Assembly (NCBI RefSeq): GCF_009720145.1
Contig: NZ_CP046253.1
Coordinates: forward strand, 1,147,131 to 1,211,130
DNA: 64,000 bases
Direction of reading: 5' to 3'
DNA from: Sphingobium sp. CAP-1
GTDB taxonomy: Bacteria > Pseudomonadota > Alphaproteobacteria > Sphingomonadales > Sphingomonadaceae
This document shows positions 9,183-17,550 of this stretch, one piece after another. Under the pieces are notes generated by a model. It was not told where the DNA came from. It was given only the letters and a program-made list of their open reading frames with translations, and made no database searches. Position numbers and translations under genes: made by a program. The first letter of the stretch is position 1, and every line of letters starts with the position of its first letter.

Positions 9183-10442
9183 TCAGCGCGACCGCCGGAC
9201 CGGCCGGATCGCGAACGCCCCCAGCAGGGCAAAGACAGCACCGGTGAAGTAGATGGCGGCATAATCCTTGCCCCCTGTGCTGCCGATCATCAGGATGACG
9301 GGCGCGATGGCGGGGGCGATCGACTGGGGCAGGCTGTTGGCGATCTGGAACACGCCCATGTCCCTGGCGCGGTCCTGTTCGCTCGGCAGGATGGCGGCCA
9401 ACAGGGCAAGGTCGACCGCGAAATACAGCCCCTTGCCGATGCCGGCCATCGCGACCCCGACCAGAAACTGGTCGACCGACGCGGCGAGCGCGATCGTCAG
9501 GAAACCCGCCCCCTCCAGCGCGGCGGCCAGGAACACCAGCGGCTTGCGGCGGCCGGTCCAGTCGGTGATGAAACCGCCGATCAGCGATATGCCGATGGTC
9601 GCGCTGGCGATGATCGCCATCGACTTCACCATCACCTGCGTCGCGTCGGACCTGGGCAGTCCCAGTTGATCGGTCAGGAAGAAAAGCTGGTAGGTCAGCA
9701 GGAAGGACCAGGCCATCATGATGAGGAAGCGGCTGCCAAAGGCCCAACTGAAATCCCAGTCGCGGAAAGGGGCGGCAATGTCGCGCAGCATCGCGCCGAC
9801 ACCGATCGACCGCCCCTGATCCGCTGTTGCGGGACGATCCGGCAGGATCAGGCAGAGGGTGACGATGCCCGCGACCGTGATGGCGAAGGGGGCCAGGAAC
9901 ATCAGCAGGTCGGACGACTGGGTGAACTGGGTGATCCAGCTTCCCGCGAAGGTGCCGGCGGTCGATGTCATCCCCAGCAGCCCGGCGACCCGGCCCTGCA
10001 AGCGCACCGGAATCACATCGGGCAGGATCGGCAGGCACGCCGCCTGCATCGCGTTGAAGCCCGCCTGACAGACGATCCAGCCCAGACCCAGCAGCAGCAG
10101 GTTGGGCGCACTCCCCAGCAGCAGCAGCCCGGCGCCGCTGACCAGCAACCCGCCCAGCAACCAGGGCCGCCGTCGCCCGAAGCGGCTGCGCGTCCGGTCC
10201 GACAGCGCGCCGCAGATCGGCGTCACCACCAGCGCTACGAAACCACCGATCGCCAGGATGACGCCCAGCCAGCGGCCCTTCTCCGCCTCGCTCGCGATCG
10301 CGCCGACGCGCAGCGCCAGGGTGATGACCACCGGCGTCAGCAGCGCGACCCAGATGCCGAACTGCGCCAGCACATAGACGGCGATGAAGCCCGGCGAAAC
10401 GGGCTTGCGGGTTGGGTCATCGGCGGGGGACCAGGCGGTCAT
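9183..10442 (-). CDS. MFS transporter, sugar/glycoside carrier type
   Basis: Inner-membrane major facilitator of 419 aa with about 12 hydrophobic segments. The loop after TM2 carries GALSDRTRSRFGRRRPW, the MFS motif A form (GxxxDRxxxRxGRR) seen in sugar carriers of the GPH/SLC45-like group. The start at 10442 is preceded by GGAGAG. It is the last gene of the minus-strand operon (TBDR, sulfatase, GH3, GH3, sulfatase, MFS), where it would import the mono- or disaccharide made in the periplasm. Its lineage suggests saccharide-cation symport, but the substrate cannot be read from sequence. Confidence 0.85.
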   Translation of the reverse strand: MTAWSPADDPTRKPVSPGFIAVYVLAQFGIWVALLTPVVITLALRVGAIASEAEKGRWLGVILAIGGFVALVVTPICGALSDRTRSRFGRRRPWLLGGLLVSGAGLLLLGSAPNLLLLGLGWIVCQAGFNAMQAACLPILPDVIPVRLQGRVAGLLGMTSTAGTFAGSWITQFTQSSDLLMFLAPFAITVAGIVTLCLILPDRPATADQGRSIGVGAMLRDIAAPFRDWDFSWAFGSRFLIMMAWSFLLTYQLFFLTDQLGLPRSDATQVMVKSMAIIASATIGISLIGGFITDWTGRRKPLVFLAAALEGAGFLTIALAASVDQFLVGVAMAGIGKGLYFAVDLALLAAILPSEQDRARDMGVFQIANSLPQSIAPAIAPVILMIGSTGGKDYAAIYFTGAVFALLGAFAIRPVRRSR

Positions 10443-10466
10443 GTCATGGCTCTCCGGTCGGGACGA

Positions 10467-12122
10467 TCAGGGGTGGTAGGCTTTGCCGGCCGCATCCGCC
10501 TTCGCCTTGGCGGGGCTGTCGGCGAACAGGTCGTTCATCTTGGTCGGCAGGTTGGGCTGCACATACCAGTCGGCCGGGAAGTCGGCGGCGTGCGGGCCAT
10601 CGATATTGCGATGGACGAGGCCCGAACTGCTCTTGCGCGTATAGGGCACGACATGCTCGCCCTTGCTGTTGGCCATCTGATCGAACAGCGCCTTGCGCAA
10701 TATGATCTTGGTGTCCAGCCATCGGGGATCATTGATCAGGTTGCGCATTTCGTCGGGATCGTTCTTGAGGTCGTACAGTTCCTCCAGATCCCAGACGCCA
10801 TGATATTGGATATATTTCACCCGGTCGCGTTCGATCGCGAAGGTCGTCGGGGTCTGCGGGAAGCTCCATTCCCAATAATATTCATAGACGAAATCGCCCG
10901 GATTCCACGTCTTTTCGTCCATCTTCCCCTGCGCGACGGGCAGGAAGCTCTTGCCCTCCATCTGGCTCGGTTCAGCGACATGGGCGACATCGAGGAAGGT
11001 CGGCGCGAGATCGAGATTGCGCACCACTGCGGGATTGGTGACGCCCCTGGGCAGCATCCCCGGCGCCCAGACGATCATCGGCACGCGCACGGACGGTTCA
11101 TAGGCGTTGCGCTTGTCGATCAGCCCATGGTCGCCGATCAGGAAGCCATTGTCGGAATAAAAGACGACCATCGTATTTCTGTCGAGATGGTTCGCCTTCA
11201 GATAGGCCATGATGCGACCCAGGCTCTCATCGACGGGGGACAAAGTGCGATAATAGTCGCGCACCTGCTCCTTCAACGGATTGTTCGTATGATAGGGGAA
11301 ATCAGCCCCGTGCCAGCTATTGCGCTGGTTCTGCACCCAGAGCGGCTTACCGGCGTTGTTTTCCGGCGTGTTCGCCATGCTGGCAGGCAGCTTGATGTCG
11401 AGGTCGCTATATTGCGTCCTGTAACGGTCAGGCGGCAGCGGGTCGCTATGGACCGCCTTGTGGCTGAGATAGAGGAAGAAGGGCTTCGACTTGTCGCGTT
11501 CCTTCTCCAGCCAGCCCATCGCATAGTCGGTCAGTTCGTCGGTGATATAGGCGGTGCGCTTCACCTGCCGGCCGTCGACATTCAGCATCTGCCGATCGCC
11601 TGCCGCGATCCGCTCCGGTGAAAGCTGCTCGGTCGGGAAATAGGTGCCCTGCCCCTTGAAGCTGACCCATTTGTCGAAGCCCGGCCGGGGCGCGTCGGTA
11701 TCGAACCCCATATGCCATTTGCCGAAAAAGCCGGTCTGGTAGCCCGCCTGTTGCAGATATTGGGGGAAGAAGGTCAGCCCTTCCTCCGAACTGTTATTAT
11801 TGTCGACCACGCCATGGTTGCGCGTGCTTTGCCCGGTCAAAATGGTCGCGCGGCTGGGCGAACAGAGCGAGGAGGTGACGACGGCATTGGGGAAATAGAC
11901 GCCGTTTTTCGCCAGCGCGTCGATATTGGGGGTGTTGAGGCCCGGCGTCAGAAAGCCCATCGCGTCGAAGCGCAGATCGTCCACCAGCACGAAGATCATG
12001 TTGGGTTGCTGCGTCTGCGCGGCGGGCGCGGCGGACTTCGCCATCGCGCCGGCGCCGAATGTCGAACCGATCAGGGCGCAGGCGGTCATCGTGGCGTGCA
12101 ACAGGCGACGGGCTTTCGACAT
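10467..12122 (-). CDS. Type I sulfatase (formylglycine-dependent), secreted
   Basis: Sulfatase of 551 aa. ATG 12122 is preferred over an upstream ATG at 12164 because AAAGGAAT precedes it and an N-terminal signal peptide follows (TACALIGSTFGAGAMA). The metal-binding DD is at residues 48-49 (FVLVDDLRFD). The maturation signature CSPSR is at residues 87-91, followed by ATILTG, so Cys87 would become formylglycine. No formylglycine-generating enzyme is in the window, so it must be encoded elsewhere. Overall form resembles the iduronate/heparan-type and choline-type S1 sulfatases with a C-terminal subdomain. It sits 38 bp after the GH3 gene in the operon and probably removes sulfate from the glycan or its oligomers. 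Confidence 0.9.
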   Translation of the reverse strand: MSKARRLLHATMTACALIGSTFGAGAMAKSAAPAAQTQQPNMIFVLVDDLRFDAMGFLTPGLNTPNIDALAKNGVYFPNAVVTSSLCSPSRATILTGQSTRNHGVVDNNNSSEEGLTFFPQYLQQAGYQTGFFGKWHMGFDTDAPRPGFDKWVSFKGQGTYFPTEQLSPERIAAGDRQMLNVDGRQVKRTAYITDELTDYAMGWLEKERDKSKPFFLYLSHKAVHSDPLPPDRYRTQYSDLDIKLPASMANTPENNAGKPLWVQNQRNSWHGADFPYHTNNPLKEQVRDYYRTLSPVDESLGRIMAYLKANHLDRNTMVVFYSDNGFLIGDHGLIDKRNAYEPSVRVPMIVWAPGMLPRGVTNPAVVRNLDLAPTFLDVAHVAEPSQMEGKSFLPVAQGKMDEKTWNPGDFVYEYYWEWSFPQTPTTFAIERDRVKYIQYHGVWDLEELYDLKNDPDEMRNLINDPRWLDTKIILRKALFDQMANSKGEHVVPYTRKSSSGLVHRNIDGPHAADFPADWYVQPNLPTKMNDLFADSPAKAKADAAGKAYHP

Positions 12123-12160
12123 GGGCGGAATTCCTTTCCGTCTTGGGCGGGGGATGGCGT

Positions 12161-14089
12161 TCACGGATGCGACCGGGCGGGCAGCGACAGCCCGGCCCCA
12201 CGGGGATAGGCGGGGGCGGGACCGTCATCGGGCAGGTCGGGACGTTGCGCCTCCACATCGGCCATGCTGCGGGGCAGGGCGAAGGGCAGCCGGCCGCGCG
12301 CTGTCGCCCGGCCCGTCACCACGTCCAGCACCGCCGCATCACTCGCGCCGAAGGTGACGAGCATCGCCCTGGCCAGCGGCTCGATCGCGGTCAGGATGGC
12401 GGGGCGATCCATCTCCACCGCGACGATCACCGGCACATGCGCGGCGGCGCGGGCGATCGCCTGCACATCCTTGTCCTGCGCGCGGAAATCGAGCCGCCCC
12501 TCATGCTGGCGCGCGCCGAAGAAATGATGCGGGTGCAGCGTTTCGAACGGGGTGGCGGTGCGGACCAAAGCGACATCGGCCACCACCGGATCATCGACCA
12601 CGATGAAGCCCGCCGCCCGCGCCGCCGCCGCATCGACGCCGTGCAGCCAGATGCGCTTGCCCGGCGCGACCGGCAGCAGCGCGCCGTCATTGCGCAGCAG
12701 CACCTGACTGGCCCGTTGCGCCGCGTCCGCCGCCGCCTGCGCCGCCGGATTGCCGACGATCCGGGCCGCTGCCGCTGCATCGACATAGGGATTATCGAAC
12801 AGGCCCAGTTCGAACTTCAGGCGCAGCACGCGGCGCACCGATTCATCGATCCGCTGTTCGCTGACCAGCCCCTTGGCGACCGCCTCCAGGATCGGGGCGG
12901 AATCGCTCGCGCCGCCGAACTGGTCGATGCCCGCGTCAATGCCCCTGGCGAAACGGGTCGTCTTGTCGGCCGTTTCCATGCCCCATGGCGTACCGATCGA
13001 CGCGGGCGTCTGCGGGTTCTGCGCGTCGGGCGCCAGACAGGCTTGCGGACAGTCGTTGGTGATCGACCAGTCGGACACGATCAGGCCATCATAGCCCTTT
13101 TCCCCGCGCAGCAGGCCGGTCAGCATCTGCTTGTTGAAGCCCGCCGCGACCGGCTCGATCGGCTTGCCGGCGATCTTGGGGCCATGGACGATGACATAGG
13201 TGGGCATCACCCCGGCGCTGCGCGCAGCGAGGCTGTCGTCAAAGGCGCGGATATGCTGCGCGAAGGCGCCGTCGCTCAATTGCGCGTTGCGGCCATAATA
13301 GTTGTGGCCGTCGAAACCCTCCGGTTCGGCGCCATAGCTGACCCAATGTTTCACCACCGTCGCGACGCCATCGGCCTGCACGCCGTTGCGGCCATGCTGG
13401 AAACCCTCGACATAGGCGCCCGCGAGCTGCGACACTTGCGCCGGGTCGGAGCCGAAGGTCGCCGAAAAGCGCGGCCAGCGGGGTTCGGTGGCAAGGTCGG
13501 CCTGTGGCGAGAGCGCCATATGGATGCCGACCGCGCGATATTCCTGCCGCGCTATGTCGCCGAAGCGGCGCACCATGGCGGCGTCGCCCAGGGCGGCAAA
13601 GCCCAGCGTGTCGGGCCACAGCGAAAAGCCGCCGCCGGTCGTGCTGGCGCCCAGCGTTGCCTGAAAATGGTGGCGCGGATCGGTGCTGATCGTGGCGGGG
13701 ATGCCCAGCCGGCTCGCCTCCGCCAGTTTCTGCACGGCATTGTTCTGCGCGGCAAGGTCGGACGGCGATACTACCAGCCGGGTGATGAAGCTGCTGATAT
13801 GCCGTTCATTGAGCAGCGTCGCCGTCGCTTGCGCGTCATAGGTCGTGCCGGCGAAGCCGATCGCGGAGCCTGGCGTGGGCAGGGTGCCGTGCAGCAGCAT
13901 CCCGGCCTTTTCCGCCAGCGTCATCTGGCGCAGCAGATCCTCCACCCGCCTGTCGATCGGCTGGCGCGCATCCTCATAGATGTCGCGCTTGCCGTCATGG
14001 TTGAGGTCGCGCCAGCCGCTGGCCGGCGCGCCCGCGCCGCCCAGTGCGAGGATGAGGAGCGAGGCCGTCGCGATCCTGCCCATTACCAT
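12161..14089 (-). CDS. Glycoside hydrolase family 3 (beta-glucosidase/xylosidase-like), exported
   Basis: GH3 enzyme of 642 aa. ATG 14089 has GGGAAGGAA upstream and overlaps the end of the preceding gene by 7 bases, so translation is probably coupled. A hydrophobic signal (ATASLLILALGG) comes first, then WRDLNHDGKRDIYED, typical of exported proteobacterial GH3s. The (beta/alpha)8 domain carries KHWVSYG and the nucleophile motif LIVSDW (Asp340), followed by the alpha/beta sandwich domain. Retaining exo-beta-glycosidase chemistry is expected. The substrate is not fixed, but its partners are two sulfatases and a NagZ-like GH3. Confidence 0.88.
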   Translation of the reverse strand: MVMGRIATASLLILALGGAGAPASGWRDLNHDGKRDIYEDARQPIDRRVEDLLRQMTLAEKAGMLLHGTLPTPGSAIGFAGTTYDAQATATLLNERHISSFITRLVVSPSDLAAQNNAVQKLAEASRLGIPATISTDPRHHFQATLGASTTGGGFSLWPDTLGFAALGDAAMVRRFGDIARQEYRAVGIHMALSPQADLATEPRWPRFSATFGSDPAQVSQLAGAYVEGFQHGRNGVQADGVATVVKHWVSYGAEPEGFDGHNYYGRNAQLSDGAFAQHIRAFDDSLAARSAGVMPTYVIVHGPKIAGKPIEPVAAGFNKQMLTGLLRGEKGYDGLIVSDWSITNDCPQACLAPDAQNPQTPASIGTPWGMETADKTTRFARGIDAGIDQFGGASDSAPILEAVAKGLVSEQRIDESVRRVLRLKFELGLFDNPYVDAAAAARIVGNPAAQAAADAAQRASQVLLRNDGALLPVAPGKRIWLHGVDAAAARAAGFIVVDDPVVADVALVRTATPFETLHPHHFFGARQHEGRLDFRAQDKDVQAIARAAAHVPVIVAVEMDRPAILTAIEPLARAMLVTFGASDAAVLDVVTGRATARGRLPFALPRSMADVEAQRPDLPDDGPAPAYPRGAGLSLPARSHP

Positions 14090-15792
14090 TTTAATTGTTC
14101 CTTCCCGCAAAAGGCGTCGACCGGGCTGACCCCGGCAAAAGGCACATCGCCCAGCAGCCGCTCCACCAGCGCTGTCTGGACATCGGGCAACGAGGCATAG
14201 GCGTTGATATAGGTCGCGATATGGGGGGCATCATAGAGATAATAGGGCTGGCCGAAGGACAGGAGCAGCGTTGGAATGTCCCGGTTGAACTGGATCATCG
14301 CATTGCGCGCGCTGCCGTGCAGCTTCGCGAAATCGAGGAAGATATGGCCAAGGCCCGGCGTGGTTTCCTGCCCGATCAGATAGAGGATCAGGTCGGTGTC
14401 CTGCGCCGTCGGCATCGTTTCGGGATCGAAGGCGCGGATGGAAAAGCCGCGCGCCTCCAGCGCCTGGCGCAGCGGATCGAAGCTGCGGTCGGGCGCGCCG
14501 GAAAAGAAGCTCGATCCCTCGTCCGCGATCAGCACGACGCGCCGGTGCCGGGTCGGATCGATCGGCAGTAGCTTTTGCGCATCCTTGACCAGCGTGATGC
14601 TGCGCCCCGCCGCGTCGGCGGCGATCGACAGATGATCGGGCCGGCGCAGCCTGTCGCGCACGTCATCGATCGGGGCCAGCCGCTCGTCCAGGCTCATGCG
14701 GTGCAGGCCCAGTTTCGCCTTGAGCGTCAGCGTACGCGTCACCGCTTCGTGCAATCGCCGTTCGGACAGCCGCCCGTCGCGCAGGCCGCGCAGCATCAGC
14801 GCCATGTCGGCGGCGGGATCGCGGCTGAACAGAAACACGTCGCAGCCATTTTCGATCACCGCCGGCACCGCCTCGGCCCGGTCCATCCAGCTCGTCAGGC
14901 CGCCCATCACCGTGGCGTCGGACACGATCAGTCCTTCAAAGCCCAGCCGGCCGCGCAACAATTCTTCGTTCAGCAGCCGCGATACCGCCGCCGGCTGGAA
15001 GGCGATGCGCCCGGCATCGGGCCAGCGCGCGCGGATATAGGCGGGCAGGGCGATATGCGCCGACATGATCGTCATCACGCCATCGTCGATCAGGGCGCGG
15101 AATATCCGGCCGAAACTCTCTTCCCATTCCGCCATCGACAGGTCGTTGACGGTCGTGGTCAGATGCTGGTCGCGATCGTCCACGCCGTCGCCCGGCCAGT
15201 GTTTGGCGCAGGCGGCGATGCCTTCGGCCTGGAGCGTGCGGACATAGGCGCGTGCCTGGTCGATGATGCGTTGCGGGTCCGATCCATAGGAACGGGTGCC
15301 GACGATCGCGCTGCGAAAGGCGCGGTTGATGTCGACGACCGGAGTGAAGGACCAGTTATAGCCCAGCGCCCGGCTTTCGCGCGCGACGATGCGGGCCAGG
15401 TCGGCGCTGAGCGCCGGATCGTCGCAGGCGGCGATGCCCATCTGGTTGGGGATGGCGGTGGTGAATGGGGCGCTGATCGTCCCGCCCTCGATGTCGCCGG
15501 ACAGGATCAGCGGCACTTCGGATCGTTCCAGCGCGTGGCGGGTCGCGGCCCAGGCCGCGTCCAGATCATGGGTCGGGAACCGATGGATGCCGCCGGGCGC
15601 ATGGGCCGACAGATCATCCACTTCCGCCAGCGTGTCATGGCGCGCGGACAGCACGAACAGTTGCGCGATCTGCGCTTCGACCGACAATGAATCGCGGGTG
15701 CGTTCCACCCAGTTCCAGTCCTCCGGGGAGAGGGCGAGAGGACCGGAACCGGGTGCGGGGGAAGAGGGCAGGCTAGGGATGGCGATACTCAT
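14083..15792 (-). CDS. Glycoside hydrolase family 3, NagZ-like (beta-N-acetylhexosaminidase/phosphorylase type)
   Basis: GH3 enzyme of 569 aa. No signal peptide is visible, so it is probably cytoplasmic. The NagZ-type catalytic loop KHWPGDGVDDRDQH (residues 197-210) supplies the Asp-His acid/base pair of bacterial beta-N-acetylglucosaminidases, and the nucleophile is Asp292 in LIVSDATVMGG. At 569 aa it is longer than plain NagZ (about 340 aa) because of a C-terminal alpha/beta domain like that of two-domain family members. Its start overlaps the upstream sulfatase stop by ATGA. It may cleave amino-sugar units from imported oligosaccharides. A plain beta-glucosidase role is the alternative. 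Confidence 0.83.
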   Translation of the reverse strand: MSIAIPSLPSSPAPGSGPLALSPEDWNWVERTRDSLSVEAQIAQLFVLSARHDTLAEVDDLSAHAPGGIHRFPTHDLDAAWAATRHALERSEVPLILSGDIEGGTISAPFTTAIPNQMGIAACDDPALSADLARIVARESRALGYNWSFTPVVDINRAFRSAIVGTRSYGSDPQRIIDQARAYVRTLQAEGIAACAKHWPGDGVDDRDQHLTTTVNDLSMAEWEESFGRIFRALIDDGVMTIMSAHIALPAYIRARWPDAGRIAFQPAAVSRLLNEELLRGRLGFEGLIVSDATVMGGLTSWMDRAEAVPAVIENGCDVFLFSRDPAADMALMLRGLRDGRLSERRLHEAVTRTLTLKAKLGLHRMSLDERLAPIDDVRDRLRRPDHLSIAADAAGRSITLVKDAQKLLPIDPTRHRRVVLIADEGSSFFSGAPDRSFDPLRQALEARGFSIRAFDPETMPTAQDTDLILYLIGQETTPGLGHIFLDFAKLHGSARNAMIQFNRDIPTLLLSFGQPYYLYDAPHIATYINAYASLPDVQTALVERLLGDVPFAGVSPVDAFCGKEQLKW

Positions 15793-17495
15793 TTCGGGTC
15801 GGTGAAGGCGTCGTCATAGCGGGCGCGTTTGGCGAAGATTTCGGGTGGCTCGGCGAGCGCGGGCGTGCTGTATCGGCGCGCCTCCTGCCACCAGAGCGCT
15901 TTCATCTCCGCCAGCTTGGCGGGATGGCTGGCGGCCAGGTCGGTGCTTTCGGAAAAGTCCTTCGACAGGTCGAACAGTTCCCATTTATCCTGGGCGAAGT
16001 CGGCGCCATATTTGTGCATCGCGACCGCGCGCCAGTGACCGGCGGTGATGGCCCGCTGCCCGCGCAGTTCGAAATATTGGACCGGGCGGGTCGCGGCGGC
16101 GGGATTGCTGAAGGTGGCGCGGATCGAGCGGCCGGCGACGGGCACCTGCGCCACGCCATCGACCGTGCGGGCAAAGCGGGTGCCGGCGGCGTCCAGCAAG
16201 GTGGGGGCGAGGTCGATCGGATCGACCATCTGGGTGCGCACCGCGCCGCTGTCCCGGATGACCGCCGGCCAGGACAGGATCATCGGTGTTCGCACGCCAC
16301 CGGCATAGGGCCATACCTTGTAGCGGCGGAACGGCGTGCCGCCGGCCCAGGCCCAGGGGCGGGGATATTCGGGTTGCAGCCGGTCGGTGCCGATATCGTC
16401 GATGCGCGCGCGCTGCTCGGCGAAGCTCAGCCTGTTGGGGCGATACATCTTCTCGAACCCGCCCTCCTGACCGGCTTCGGACGCGGCGCCATTGTCGGAG
16501 ATCAGCAGGATGATGCTGTTGTCATATTGGCCGCTGTCTTTCAGCCGCTGGACCACCCGGCCGATCTGTGCGTCGGCATGTTCCAGAAAGCCGGCATAGG
16601 TCGCCATATAGCGGGCGAACACCGCCTGTTCGTCGGCGCTGAGCTGGTCCCAGGCGCGGTCCCCGGCCGCGCGCGCCGTGTTGACGGCGCTGGCGGGAAT
16701 GACGCCCGACTTTTGCATCCGGGCGAAGCGTTCGGCGCGCAGCGCGTCCCAGCCCTTGTCATAGACGCCGCGATAATGGTCGATATAGGCGCGGGGCGCC
16801 TGCAACGGGGCATGGGCCGCGCCCATCGCGAAATAGAGGAAGAAGGGCTTGCCCGCAGCATCGTCGATATCGGCGATGGCATGGTCGGCCATGTCGGTTG
16901 AGAAATGATAGCCCGGCCGATTGGGCCGGGGCAGCGTCTTGTTCCCGTCGATCAGATCGGGATGATATTGATCGGTCCAGCCGAGATAGAAGCCGTAGAA
17001 ACGGTCGAAGCCGCGCTGGAGCGGCCAGGAGGCGTTGTTGCCCGGCGCGCCGTCCTCAAATTCCGGGCCGAGATGCCATTTGCCCACGCCATAGGTGCGG
17101 TATCCCGCCGCCTTCAGCGCCTGTGGCAGCATCTGCGCGTTGGTCGGCAGTTCGCCGCGATCGCGGCTCATGTCGTCGGTGCGCCTGTTGGTCGGCAGAT
17201 CCGCCATCCGCACCGTCTGGTGATTACGGCCGGTCAGCAGCGCGGCGCGGGTGGCGGTGCAGATCGCCTTGCTGTCGAACCGGTTGTAGCGCAGTCCGCC
17301 CGCCGCCAGCGCGTCGATATTGGGGGTGCGGATTTCCGAGCCGAACGCGCCCAGATCGGAAAAGCCGACATCGTCCAGCACGATGAGGACGATATTGGGC
17401 TTTGCCGGCGCGGTCCGTCGGGGCGCGGCCTGTGCGCCCGACAGCGCCAGACCCGCCGCCAGCATCGTTGCCGCCATCAAGAGCCGCTTTGTCAT
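15789..17495 (-). CDS. Arylsulfatase-like type I sulfatase, secreted
   Basis: Sulfatase of 568 aa with a signal peptide (KRLLMAATMLAAGLALSGAQA) and metal-binding DD at residues 41-42 (IVLDDVGFSDLG). The maturation site reads CTATR (79-83) followed by AALLTGRN, so Ala replaces the usual Pro of C-x-P-x-R. The surrounding residues still fit the family. It has the general form of arylsulfatase A-type enzymes (GKWHLG, FFLYFAMGAAHAP). It is the second gene of the operon, 55 bp after the TBDR, and overlaps the next gene by 4 bp. It differs clearly from the other sulfatase here, so the two probably remove sulfate from different positions. Confidence 0.88.
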   Translation of the reverse strand: MTKRLLMAATMLAAGLALSGAQAAPRRTAPAKPNIVLIVLDDVGFSDLGAFGSEIRTPNIDALAAGGLRYNRFDSKAICTATRAALLTGRNHQTVRMADLPTNRRTDDMSRDRGELPTNAQMLPQALKAAGYRTYGVGKWHLGPEFEDGAPGNNASWPLQRGFDRFYGFYLGWTDQYHPDLIDGNKTLPRPNRPGYHFSTDMADHAIADIDDAAGKPFFLYFAMGAAHAPLQAPRAYIDHYRGVYDKGWDALRAERFARMQKSGVIPASAVNTARAAGDRAWDQLSADEQAVFARYMATYAGFLEHADAQIGRVVQRLKDSGQYDNSIILLISDNGAASEAGQEGGFEKMYRPNRLSFAEQRARIDDIGTDRLQPEYPRPWAWAGGTPFRRYKVWPYAGGVRTPMILSWPAVIRDSGAVRTQMVDPIDLAPTLLDAAGTRFARTVDGVAQVPVAGRSIRATFSNPAAATRPVQYFELRGQRAITAGHWRAVAMHKYGADFAQDKWELFDLSKDFSESTDLAASHPAKLAEMKALWWQEARRYSTPALAEPPEIFAKRARYDDAFTDPK

Positions 17496-17516
17496 CCGTC
17501 CGCTTCTTTCCGCAGA

Positions 17517-17544
17517 GGGTGCGACGGCCGTGACCGCCGCACCC
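17517..17544 (-). other. Intercistronic hairpin between TBDR and sulfatase
   Basis: GGGTGCG (17517-17523) and CGCACCC (17538-17544) form a perfect 7-bp stem in the 55-bp gap, with no U-tract. It could protect the TBDR part of the mRNA or reduce read-through. Confidence 0.35.
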
Positions 17545-17550
17545 GGAGGA

